The translations under genes were made by a program, and so were the position numbers. Positions 1 through 12,300 of a stretch of DNA of 64,000 nt are shown one piece after another. Source of the DNA: Chionis minor (lineage: Eukaryota > Chordata > Aves > Charadriiformes > Chionididae). The first letter of the stretch is position 1; the number at the start of each line of letters is the position of its first letter. The stretch spans positions 1,426,001 to 1,490,000 of the forward strand of contig VZSF01001075.1 of assembly GCA_013398295.1 (NCBI GenBank). Direction: 5' to 3'. Below the pieces are notes generated by a model. It saw nothing but the letters and a program-made list of their open reading frames with translations, was not told where the DNA came from and searched no databases.

Positions 1-900
1 AAAAAAAAAATCCATGAGTACTAAAGGAATTAGCAGCAAAGATGACATTAGAAGCCTATCAAGTCCTTGTTCTTATCAATAAGCTTCACTTGCGGTACAC
101 ATGGGGTCAAGATAACTCAGGGAAAAAAAAAAGAGTGAAGGAAAATCAATTTGTAGTTTGTGAAAACAGGGACTGTTTGAGACTGAACATGTTTATTGCT
201 CTGAAACTCATTAGGTACAAGAAGCCACATATTGAGTAAATATCATGATAGCTAAAAGGAAAGAGGAATCCAAAGTTTCTAAACAGGCATAGGAAAAGAA
301 ACCAACATGAGGAAAAAACCATTTCCAAACAACTGCGGCGGCGATGGGCAAAGAGGGCGGCTGCAGCTGACCCGTTTCTTATATCCCTAATGCACAGCTA
401 TAGATAGAGGCCAAAAAAACACACCCCACACTATTTGCACATTTTCAATAACTCTTTGTGACAATTATTTTACCGCAGCCTCTATTTTTGATGAAGGAGA
501 GGTATTAAGTGTTTAAACTGGTAACTTCTGGACGAAGTGAAAAGCTGCTGAGAAACATATCGCCAGTTCAGTAGAGCCATCAACAAGCGCTGAGGTTCAG
601 CAAAGAATTTAAACATATGCCTGACTGTTAACAGTCCTTAAACTTGACAGAAACCAACACGACTGCAGTAGATAACAAAAGCTAAAAACAAATTTCCTGA
701 CAGGAACAGACCCGTAGCTTTATCACCACTACCTTTATCTGCGACAAACGCCAATTTCAGCACAGGGGAGGCTGAATTTTAACACTTGTCCAAAGGATAC
801 AAATACGGAGCTAATTCTGGCGTAGAAACAGCTAACGACGCCAGCTGTAAAAGGTACAACCAACAGAAGCGACCTCTGAAAAGCACACCCTTACACGCAC
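1..900. other. Upstream flank, no gene recognised
   Basis: AT-rich sequence beginning with an A-run. Short open frames occur on both strands but have no splice or coding character. A divergent gene could start leftwards from the CpG island, but I found no minus-strand splice donor or convincing frame to support one. Confidence 0.5.
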
Positions 901-1000
901 CTAAGTATCTGCGCAGGATGCCTTCTCAGCACAGCCCTTCCCACACCCAGGGGGGCTCCGACAAAGGAAAAACCCACCCCGGTCACCGTACCGGTTCCCG

Positions 1001-1030
1001 GGAAGCCGGGGGAAGCCGGGGGAAGCCGGG
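1001..1030. repeat. 10-bp tandem repeat, three exact copies
   Basis: The unit GGAAGCCGGG is repeated three times without a mismatch, immediately after TTCCCG. It contains a GGAA core (ETS-type) in each unit. A smaller GAGCT tandem array (three units) follows at 1101-1115. Confidence 0.95.
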
Positions 1031-1163
1031 AGCACCTTCAGTCGGCGCTTTCCCGCCCTGCCGCCCCCCCAGCCGCCGCACGCGCCTCCCGCCCCGAGGC
1101 GAGCTGAGCTGAGCTGAGGCGCCGCGCGGCCCGGCCCCGCCCCGCCCCGCCCCGCGCTGCGCC

Positions 1164-1186
1164 TTCTAGAAGCTTCGAGCAACTTC
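1164..1186. promoter_or_regulatory. Heat-shock element (HSF-binding site)
   Basis: TTC at 1164, GAA at 1169, TTC at 1174 and TTC at 1184 are all in 5-bp register. The fifth position (1179) is a degraded GCA in place of GAA. The core TTCTAGAAGCTTC is an ideal inverted nGAAn trimer, the established binding site of heat-shock factors. It sits beside the GC boxes and about 270 bp upstream of the first splice donor, so it probably makes the downstream gene responsive to heat or proteotoxic stress. That response is inference; the motif itself is certain. Confidence 0.8.
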
Positions 1187-1229
1187 CAGGCAGAGCTCGC
1201 TGAGGCAGCCCCGCGGCAGAGCACGCCCC

Positions 1230-1457
1230 CGTTGCGGGATAAGGCGCCCGGGCGGTTTTCCCTCTCCGTTTCCTTAGCTGGGTGGAACAGCGGCCCGGGA
1301 AGGAAGTGCTTTTACCTCACACCTTCCCACAAATGGCGCAGCAGCTTGATCTCCTGTGGTACTATGGCGCCGGTAGCCCGTCGCTGAGGGGCTTCTCGGG
1401 GAGAAACTGCTTCAGGCTGCGGCTCTGCTGAGGAAAAGGCGTTTCCCGCTGCCCCAG
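1230..1457 (+). other. Non-coding first exon (5' UTR), start approximate
   Basis: The exon ends at CCCCAG followed by GTAAGTCTG, a near-perfect 5' splice site. No reading frame starting from an ATG in this segment remains open to the donor. ATGs at about 1333 (32 codons) and about 1364 (7 codons) both terminate inside the exon, so they would act as upstream ORFs in a 5' UTR. The left boundary (transcription start) is a guess. Confidence 0.6.
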
Positions 1458-3329
1458 GTAAGTCTGCCCTGCAGTTTGGTACGGATGTGGTGGATTTCTC
1501 TCCTGTGTGAGTGCTGTTTTGTAGGAGCAAAGCACTTTTTTCCCCTACTGCTTGTTGAAGTTTAAAGTTAGGGCTTTGCTTTACGATGTAAGTTGTGTAT
1601 GGAGGTGATCGCAAACCTTGTTCAGTCTTTTATGTTTAGTAAAACTGTGGATGTAGATGTGCCATAGAAAGAGTTGACTTTCTGGGAAAAATAAGAGCTC
1701 TCAAACCCTAAATTTTTAGCTAGAAAAGTTGAGCGTTCACGTGAGATTCTAAACCTGTTGTGGTCTTGTTCTCATTGAGTGTGAAATAATGTGCTTATAA
1801 AGGCTCAGAAGCTGTCTTAAAATGACTGAGATGCTCTCTATTACCTTTATGAAAAAAGCTAGTGTCATTTAATGGCTTGGTTGTCCATTCATTAGCAACT
1901 TGAAAATTAATAGTTCAGTAATGCAATAAATGTGTTCAGTATGGATGCGATTAATATTGATGGAGTATGAAAGGCTATATTTATTTTGATGCTGGATACT
2001 TCGATGTGTATTGGCTGTTGTCTGTGTAATACACATTTATCCTGTATCATTTAGTGTTGCAAACTACTCACTTTACTACTGTCCTACTATGGAAAAAGTT
2101 AGTGAACTTGACACTCCTCACACACAGGTATTACAAAGTTTCAGGCATGTGTTATGTCTGCCAGTGTATACCTTGTATAATAGTCACACTGTCTTCAGAT
2201 GGGTTTTGAAGGACATATCTTTATGTTTTAATTCTTATTTTAAACAGGGGCATGTTTACATGGGTGTAATGGGTTGCATATGATGACAAGTGCTATCTTG
2301 AGGAAAATACCATGGTAATAATAAAATAGTGTGATGATAGTGAACTTAGCATACTATACTGCTAATGTTTAATGAATGTGATATCTTATATAAAAGTCTT
2401 TTAGGGATATAGGTACTATTTTATTTTTGCAGAAGGTGGAATAAACAGTCACAATTTTTACACTGGTAAAAAATTCCGGTTTAACATGTATCAGTTTCAT
2501 GTAGGCAGCACTACCCATTTTTCTTGGATATATGCTGAGATACAGAATGTAAAGCTTAGTCAAATTTTAAATAAAAGCTCTTGTTTGTATATTTCATGCG
2601 TCTGCTCAGTAGTGCTGCCATAGTAAAATATTTTAAACTAAAAAAGCTTCATATTAACCTGCTTGTGTAGTTAGAACAAGAATTCGCTGAAAAACTTGTT
2701 TATTTCTTCCTAAATTCCTTGTCTTTGATATTTTGATTTTTATCCTGCATGAGTTTCTTTTGGGGCTTGGAGCTTTATTTTAGGCTTAGACCCCAAAACA
2801 TTCTGCTAATTCAAGGCAGCTTCTTTCTGCTCTTCCTGCGATTCTTTCGTGGCTGTGTCTATTAATGTATGCATATATTCTTTTCAGTCACAAAACAAGC
2901 TTGTGCATGGTAGATTAAGCAAGAAAACGATGCAAACATTAGTATGTTTATAACTGTCATTCCTTTATTTGCCATGCAGTGATGAAGACATGTAATCTCT
3001 ACAGCAAAAGTGTGTGATTCTCTGCCAGCTGGCTGCCTGCCTTAACTTAAGGGAATAGTAATAAATGAAGCCCAAGCAAATGGCCACCATCTGGGTAGAG
3101 CTCAAGTGAGCTTGTTTGGACAAGGCTCCAGGGTCATGTAAATGAAATGGACTTTAATGTTAAGATGCATCTGTGAACATACGATTCCTCCTTATATAAA
3201 GTCTGTCTTGATTCGGTGCAGGTGCAGAAAGTTGGCAGTACTTATAAACTAGATACAATTTGGAGTTTTTTAAAAATGAACATTGTTCGCGTGTATAAAC
3301 AGCCACCTGATGCTCATCCTTCAAAGCAG

Positions 3330-3395
3330 TCTTGAAAGCAGAAAGACGCTATTAGAAATGAGTAAAAAGGAAAAGGGCATGGAGCACCCATGTAG
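3330..3395 (+). CDS. Exon 2: candidate start-codon exon
   Basis: Acceptor CTTCAAAGCAG at 3319-3329, then 28 nt of leader and ATG at 3358 with G at -3. It encodes [12 protein letters not shown] plus two bases and ends at a strong donor (TAG/GTAAGG). The TCTTGAAAG leader has an alternative acceptor three bases upstream. The remaining two bases (AG) join phase-correctly to the exon at 7216. Chosen as the start because the frame of the later exons traces back to this ATG; experimental support is needed to prefer it over 4423-4590. Confidence 0.45.
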
Positions 3396-6300
3396 GTAAG
3401 GCCTTGTACTGGGCTTATTCACGCATGATGATTCTCTGTTATTTTTATCAGTACAAAATAATACTGATGCTTTGCTGTAATTAAGTTCTTGGATGTTTTT
3501 TAAGATTGAGATTTTCGTGAATGCAAACCAAAAACGTTGTGCTTACAATGTTAGGTGAGAGGCAGGTGTATTTTTAGCAGCTACAACGTGATACATTGTT
3601 GCAGGTCTCATATTTTGAACTCCTTGCTGTAGTTGAACCTAGATTTAGTGTTTCTACTTCTGATTGCTGAAATTTATTGTTGCTGTAATATTTTAACTTT
3701 TCTTGAGCCATTTGTATTTTGACAAGATACTTTGTATTTGGCTCTTATTTTTGGATCTCATTCTATGGAAAACTTACTTAGCTTTGAGAACATAGTTATT
3801 ATTGTTGAAGTTAATATAATAATTGGAGTTAAAATAATGCATGAATCTTGGCATGTTACTGTGTTTTACTTTACTCCAGTCTGTGCTTGATGGCAAATGT
3901 TCCTTTGAAAGAACTGGTTAGTACATCTGCATATTGCTTGTAACATTAGGAATCTTACCTGACCCTTTAGCTGTAGTTGTGAGTCATTGGATGATCTTTT
4001 TGTTGCTTGACTGCCCAACTTTTGTCTGTACAAAGCCATCAGTCCTGGTATAACTTTTCACTAGTATGAGTATTCCTTGTTTGTAATTTTGTCTGTATAT
4101 GTGTATATCATATATGCATAGTTTCATTTGTATATACGTTGCATATGCAAGTGCTCCATGTTTCGGAAAAACAAACCCAAACCTGCATATGTGTAATGTT
4201 GCTGTTGAAAATACATAAAACTACACACAGTGAAGACCACAGTAAGTTTATGTTTTCAGTTATGAATGATCCAAGTTTTACCAGCCTTCTTAAAAACACG
4301 AAAGAACCTCAATTCCAAGTTCACAGCTTCGTATTAAAACTTCTTTGACAGATTCTGACAGCATTGCCATTTCCACACACGCCAGGTGAACTTCCATTTA
4401 TGCTTTTTCCTTATCTGTACAGGACCTTATACCTGCATTGGAAGTTACTCTTGTATGTATGTCCAGGAAGAAAAGAGGAGTACCCTGTTTCTGCCAAGTG
4501 CAATTAAATTCTCTAGCACCATACAGGCGCTGAGCACTGCCTCAGCTGGACTTGTGGTGTATTCACTCTTTACGTCAACGGAACTGAGGCGTAAGCGAGG
4601 ACTCTTGTGGCTCATAAAGAGTAACTTTCCAGCTGAAATAAAGGGATCATCCTTTTCATTGAGCCAGTGGGAGCTGTGCTAAGCTGCTCGGCTGGAAGTC
4701 GCGCCTTGCATCTTGCAAGAGACTGATTTAAAATCATTCCTTTGAGGGGAACTGGGGTGAAGAATTTGTTTGGGAATTAAGCAGATGCCCCTCAAAACTA
4801 TGCACTTACTTTTAAAATTCAGTTACCATAACAACTGTACAGTACTCTTGCTCTCAAACAAAGCACTTTTTTTGTGTATTAGGAAGCTTGCACTGCAGGA
4901 TAGAAGCTGATTTACTTTCCCTGAGGAAACACACCATATGACATGGAAAATGTCAGGGAGTGAGGAATACAAACTGGAGCTATAAAACCACTTTAGAAAT
5001 AAAATGGCTTATGCCCTTCTGGAGTTCTTAACTTTTTTTTCCTAGTAAATAGGAAGATGAAGTCAAACTGTACCATTAATGCTATAGAGGCAGCCATCAC
5101 TAGGACAGATCATTGTGGCAATGGGTCTGATATATTATAAACCATAAAAGGGTTGAATGCCAGACCCTGGTACTCTCAGGCATATGTAAATAGTCATCAC
5201 TAAGAAATGTACAGATGCCACTTTTACATCCTCTACTAAGATACTGTTGTATGGTGCTGATTGGCAAATACAATATAATAACGATCAGCGTAGCTTGCAC
5301 TGAGCTAGTGAATTCTGTGTGCAATAATTTAAGGATCAGATTATTATTGCCCACTGACAACTGAATAATAGATTCAGTTTTATACCCTCCTTTGCATTAT
5401 TATTAGCCCACTTCTGAATATGTTACCATTATCTCCCCCTCCCCCCCTTGTTGTAATACGGCAGATCTGCTAGTATATATGTGGTCAGTTATTGGTTTAA
5501 TCTCATAGAGAGCCTTCCGGTAGTAATAATGCAATACTATGATGCCCCTGTAGTATTGTGCAGTGAACATACTTTGTCATCATAATATAATTCCAAGTTG
5601 TCATAAGCATACTTTGTCAGTTTTAATATTGGAGAGGTCAAAAATTTCAGTCTGAGAAGTTTTTGTGTTAGAAAAAGAAGCTGTTGCTGGATACTGTCTC
5701 TTAGAAAAATTACCAAAATCAAATAACTTCTTTGTTTTATTTATCCTTTAATGTGATGTAGCTCAGTGAAATTGAGTCCTTGCACTGAGGGTATGAAATG
5801 ATACTATTAAAGAAGACAAAGTAAACATAGTTAAACGCTTTTTTTACTCACCTGGCTGATGGATTGAACTGAGTTCAGTGTGACCAAATCAGGCGTTGCC
5901 ATTATATGCATAACTACGGCTTAAAAGGATCAAGTTTGACTCAAGAGGCAGCAGACCTTATCCAAGGCATCCATAAAGTTACAGGAGAAATAGGAAAGAA
6001 GTATTTTCATGTTTTTACGTAGCAATTGTAATTTACAGGCAGGTGTTTCTGTTGCATATTTGCAATGCAGTGTTGCTATTCTTGTATAGTTTGAATATTT
6101 TTGTGGTTTGGGGACAGAATTAAACACTTGAGTGTCCACTTGAAAAATACTGACTTTTCAGTGTCAATCAGCATGAAAACCTTCAGCTAGAGGTGAAACA
6201 CGCTAGCTACTTCACAGTCATGAGCTGTACGTGGGCAGTTGAGCAACTAATTAGAGCTTCAGGTGGTGCAATTTCTAGGAAGCCATGTTAAGGAACATGA

Positions 6301-9300
6301 ATATTCATCTTCTGGGCTAGATGGATACTTCTGTTGGTTTGTGCTTGCTTTTTCCTACTAACAGAGACGATAATCCTTAAGTGATCTAACATAGTTTATT
6401 TTTAAAATAAACTCATAAAGTGTCATTCTTACATGCCAACATATGTTCTTGAATATTCACGTGACTACAACTTTAATGCTGTTTATAAAATATCCTGTTA
6501 ATATACCTCTAGAATGGAAAAACTACTTTTGGTAGTTAGACCAGGAAGTAGCAGTTGCATCATCATGGCATGATTATTTTATGATATTATATGATATAAT
6601 ATGATTGAATTACTGTGAATTGTTCCTGTAAACTTTTAATAAAAAGTTTATAGGAACAATTCACAGTAACTCAATCATATTCCCAACTGCTCTTTCATTA
6701 GTGTTTTGAATATTCTGGACCACTCTGCGTGGGGGAGAAAAAAAAAAACCTAGTGCAGTCTAGGGACATGAGAGAGTCCTTTTATGCTGCTATGTAAGCA
6801 AGTAGAATATTAAATGTTCATTTGAAAATCACGGAAAGCTTTCTGAGAATGAAAATAAATTTTCATTTTAAAAACATTGTGTAAGAATTTCATGCATTTA
6901 AAAAAAAAAGTTGCTTAAATTCGTGTTAGACTGAATTACTCTGGGGAACCCAGAATGCCCATTAATCTGGGGCTTAATGCAGTTTTGTGTCAAATCATGG
7001 CAGTGTCCAAATTTTATGCTACCTGGTTGCAGAGTAAAATGCAAAACTCTACAATGTTTGTGCTCCTGGGTTCCTTTACATTTGTGTAGGCTACAAATCT
7101 CAGTTGGGATCCAGAGACCCTCATGTTTATTGTGTAGTCTTGGCAATTAGAATGCTCACTTATAAAGGGGAAGGGAGTCCAGAATTCAGATACCTGCTCA
7201 GTGCCTCCCTTTTAGATCTGGAGTTTCGCAGTATGAAGTTCTGATTTTTGAAGCACAGATCTGGCTAGATATGAGCACAGGCATAACTTCAAGTTCAGCA
7301 ACTTGAATATTAAAGTACATAGCAGCTTTAAGCACTTCTTTTGTGACACTAATGTCTTCTTTCATGTCACTAATCATGACAGTAAACAGCTTTTCAACTA
7401 ACACTTGGGAACCTAAATTCTGCATAACTCAATTCTTAGGCAGGTCTAAGAGCCTCACTGGATCATGCTTGTTAGCCTGGATTAAAAACTTTGTAGCAGT
7501 CGTTTTTAAAAGTTTCATTTGTTGAGTCAGTGTAACTTGATTTAATCTTGAGTAGAGACTCTCGGATTTTTAAATAGTGGAAGTATTTGTGTTTTGATGT
7601 TGTATAAAAAGATGAAGGAGAACGGTTAACAACATATGGTCTTGCAGTCAGAGATGTACCTGAAATGCAGATACTATTGCACTTGTAAAGTCTATTACTG
7701 CCTACTTGCTGAAAATTACTTGGTACTTAAAATTTTTTCATTAACACTAATAGTCAACTGTTTTCTTTATTGGAGAATTTCAGGTATTTAATTGGAAAAT
7801 TAAAAATATCATAAAATGCCCATCAATAGAGATTAAATTAAAAGGATATTTAATCTGTTGTTTATAATTGTTTGCCAATTTACTTTAAGGTATCTATTAT
7901 TATCAATGGTTCAAAGCAGATCAAAATTAACACAGTTCTTTCCTCACAACCACACATCTGGAAAAGGGGAGGCATTGCCTAAATTCTGCTGCTTTAAGAA
8001 CACAGTCTCCTGTCATAATTTGCAATTGCAAATTATGGCAATAAGTGAAAGAATTGAACCTTATCTGTCATTCTTACTTAGTGTAACATAGTTGATTTGC
8101 TGCCTGAGAGTTGTTCCCAGTACCTGTATCCTTTGTCATTGTGTCTTAATGAGTTTAGTTTGCAAATTTTTGGAAACATAAAATTAGCAATTCTATAGTC
8201 AATGGACAATGAGCAGATGGGGGGGGGGGGGGGGGGGGGGGNNNNNNNNNNNNNNNNNNNNNNGGGGGTGGAATCATGCAGAAACATTAAAAAAAGCATA
8301 TTCATTTACTTGTTTGAATTTAATCTCACAGAAAGTGTTGGTGGCCCAGCACCTGCAGAAAATAATGGCTTTCAAAAAAGATAAACCAGACCATTCTAAA
8401 ACTTTGTTAGAAATACTTGACACTAGTATATGCCTTCCATATGTTTACAACCTTTCATATATTTGGCATTGTATTTCTGCATTTTTATGCATATGTGAAC
8501 ATGTGTACAGAAAAAAGACCTATTTGCTTAATTCAAGCAATTTCACTTATGTTTAATAGAGTATGTTAAATGCATATTCTAATTGTTAGAGGGTACTTAA
8601 ATATACAAGAAATGAACTTAATTACCATTTAATTAGTTGTAAACCAGGTAAATCAACAAATGTATGATTAGGTAATTATTACCTCTTTACAAGTCCTGTT
8701 GGCAGTAATAGAATTCAGACTGAAGAACGCAAGAGTTAAGAGTTTATATGCCATTTGGGAAATGTGTGGAACCATATAATCAACATTTCAAAATGTACCA
8801 ACGTCCACTGCTACAAGATGCTTATGTGATGTACAATTCAGTGCCGTATTAAAGTATAATGTACTTTATTTTAGCAACTGGCATGGTCAAAAAGGCCTTT
8901 CATGCTGAATAAAAGCAGTTGAGTTGCAAATTACTGGGACTGCTTATGGAATAAGAAAACATTCATTAAAGTGCTGTTTCTGCTTCTTACCTACTTGCAT
9001 TTCTAGTCTAATGACTTAAGTTACTTTCTCCACTATTTACTTCAAACATTAATCTCTCTGTGATATTCATAGAGCCAGATGCTGGAGCATGTGAACATAC
9101 ATAGTTTGAGTACTGTGCAACTACTCATATTACTGTATTATTTGTCTTCATAAAAATGTTTTTTCTCAAGTACTTAATATTGAGTCTAGTATATATATTG
9201 CTCTATTACAGAAGTCCTTATGGAAATTATATCTTTGTACCTCTTCTATAGATAAAAGAAATGTTTTTTAAAGTTAAATTAGAACTCCTCAGAAAATAGT

Positions 9301-12300
9301 GGTTCTCAAGAAAATATGGTTTAAAAAATTGAGTAACAAAATTAAGAACCTCCTGAGTGAAACTTTTTGCTATAATTTTCAATTTCTGTTCTTTGAAAAG
9401 CAAGTATTCTGCAACAGCGAATACAATTTATGAAGGGCTAGCCTATCAAAAGGAATATTTTCATTCAATGATAGTTTAAGTTTAGAAAGTTCTAAATTGT
9501 CAAGACTGTTGCTATCCCCCTGAAGTAATTTTAAAACTATTTTAAAATACAAATTCTTAGAATTAACAGGTGGTTGTATTTAGTTAGAGTTTTACAGCTG
9601 TATTTTGTCTGAAGCTACTTTACCAGATTTTAAATATGAGTCATTAAATGCTGGAAGTGGTTGCCCGGACAGATTGTGGAATCTCTATTCTTGGAGGTTT
9701 TTAAAACTTGACTGTCCAAGGCTCTGAGCAACCTGGTGTGACTTTAAAGTTAACCTTGCTTTCAGGAGGAAGCTGGATTAGATGATCTTCAGAGATCTTC
9801 TCCAGTCTATTTTTTCAGGGATTCTGTGATTACTAAATAACGGTGCTAAAACATGAAGAATATCACTTAGGTTTTCGTGCTTTAAAAATGTGCAGGGTTA
9901 AAACTGTACCTCCAGAGTGAGCAGGCAGTTACGGGTACGACAGCTCACACTGCAAGTGACAGTGTGAGTGTCATGTTGAATGCATCCTTCCGAGCAGTCT
10001 GGCTAGTGGAGTGTGGGTAAGAATGCTTAAATACTTCCCTCTTAACCAGGCTTGCTTTTTCTTTAAAAGTGTAGACTGTGAATTTATTTCAAGATAAAAC
10101 TTAATAAAGACAAATTACCTGTATCATCAATGTACTAAAAATGGGTATATAGCTAAGCAATAAAAAAGAAAAAATCTTTCAAAGCCCATATCAAAGAGCT
10201 CCTTCAAATCCAGATTTAAATTAATTCTAGAAACTTTGAAAAATACTGTAGTGTTCAAACTTAGTTAAGCTGTTTCAATAGACATATGCTACCATATTTT
10301 CAATGTTTAGTATTCCTCAGGTAAAAGCTTATTTATTGTTTTTATATGGTGTAATTGTGGTGCCTGAGATAATTAATATATTGAAAATTGTTTCATTTTA
10401 GTTCTTATGAGCAATACTTCTGACTTGTTTCTGCCAGTCAGCATTGTGCCACCAGTCTTTTTCATTATGCTTGCTTTAATGGTTGGGAGTAGTTAATATA
10501 CTATTAAACTATGATCTAAACAAACTATAACTAACCGAATGTTTTCTAATCTGCCACATAGAATGTGAATTATAATGTTTTTTGCATAGTAGAAAGAAGG
10601 AAAATGGGAAGGTTGTCTGTGTTCTTAGAAGATTGCAGTGTATTACAAGAGGGAGCATGTAGGGAAAGACAAAATCTTACAAGCAAAGCCTTCTTTTGGA
10701 GAGTAAATCAAATACCCGCCTGTACAGAGATTTGACCTTCACTTCTAGATTTTAGAATCCACTAGCTCCGTAGTTGAATGGACAGTGAGCAAGACAATAA
10801 GCATTGAAATGTTGTGCTTATTCCAGTTTTTGAACCTTAGCATGAGATAGTAGAGGCTGTTTAGTTTTTTACGTCACCAGTGATACATGTGTTAGCTCTT
10901 TTTTGTTGATGTGTTTTAAGCTACTTTCTCATTTTTTTCCAGTCATACTGTCTGCATAATTTCCACTTTTCTTTTGTACGTAGAGTTCTGTCCTTCACTT
11001 GGTATCTACTACAGTCTTTTCTTGGCCAGGAAAAATAGTTTTCACACAGAGGTTTATTTTACTGACAAAAAGCAGCAATCACTTTTCTAGAAAGCAAGCA
11101 ATGTCAGATAGCTTTGTCCGACATAATGTGAGCAAAATTAGACTTGCATGTATTATTTATAAAATAACATGCAGCAAGAGAAAATGCTGAAAGTAGCATT
11201 GACCCAGAAACCTTAAGACATGAGGATGCCTGGCGTACAGTGATTGGAGGGTCTTTACTGGGTTACAGGAGGCCTGAGAAGGCTTCAAGTCTGCATTTCT
11301 AATAAATTTAATTACATTGAGATCAGAAGTTAAGGGCTTCTTATGTTTGCCTCGGAAGTCATTTGCTACTTTCACTGTGTTTTTGCTAACCCGTGTACCC
11401 CTGTTTAAAATTGCCATTCTAGTATAAATGAGTCCCATCAGTATGTGTGCACTATGTGGTTCATCACTGAAAGAGCAAATACCTGTTTATGCTTTTGACT
11501 TCATTTGTTTAATTGATAGTTGTTAAATATAATGTGTCTGTTGCTTAGTAGGGCTATTATACGCCTCACACATGCTAATTTAATAATTGTGACTGCCTAT
11601 GTTTTCATATTAGTTTCTTCTTAGGCCTTTACTAAGTTGGGAGCTTAGTCCTTTTCCTCTGGAATAGGATTTTTGGGAGCACAACGGGACTACTGCTTTT
11701 TTCTGTGAAAACAAATGATAGCCTGCAGCCTATATTGTGCAGTAATCCACCAAAATACCCAAATCAAGGCCCCCCAAAATTGCCACAGAAAGGCAGAATG
11801 AAACAGTGACACTGGTGCAATTTGGATGAACAGGAGGTGTAGGCTATACAAATGTAAACTGCAAATTATGCATCATGTTTAGATGAGTTATTTCGGTTTT
11901 GGGGATTGTTCCCTACTTCTGGTTGTGTACTTGTGCCTCTTCATTATTAATACCTCTGAAAAGAATGAATAAAAAAGTTCCTTAAGAACCCTGAGCATTG
12001 TGACCTGTCATCTGCCATGAAATACTGAAGACGTGTTAAAACATCCCCAGAGTTCTAATGGATTTATGAAGGTATCCTTGCTACCTATCCTTGCTTGTTC
12101 TGTGACAAGCTCAGAAGTTTACATACTATAAACGAAATTGTTATTCTGTAGTCAAAGAAGTGTTTGAACAATATGCTGGATGTAGAGTATGGTGTACACA
12201 GTGATCGATGAGATAGGTAATTTTCCTTTTTGACATTTATAGTACTTGATTTTCCTTATAAATCAAGTTTGAAAGTATCTGATGCTGCGCCATCTCCTAT

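Larger units (their letters stand above)
900..1460 (+). promoter_or_regulatory. CpG-island promoter
   Basis: This is the only strongly GC- and CpG-rich block in the window. It contains a run of overlapping CCCCGCC GC boxes at about 1131-1155 (Sp1/KLF-type sites), a heat-shock element just downstream, no evident TATA box, and a consensus 5' splice site at its right edge. This is the usual architecture of a TATA-less vertebrate promoter with first exon. The transcription start is not visible; I infer it lies between the heat-shock element and about 1300. The island may also drive a leftward transcript, for which I see no further evidence. Confidence 0.8.

Noticed and set aside
901..1224. Open frames on both strands across the CpG island
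   Set aside because: Stop codons are rare in GC-rich DNA; the peptides are Gly/Arg/Ala/Pro-rich and lack any domain.
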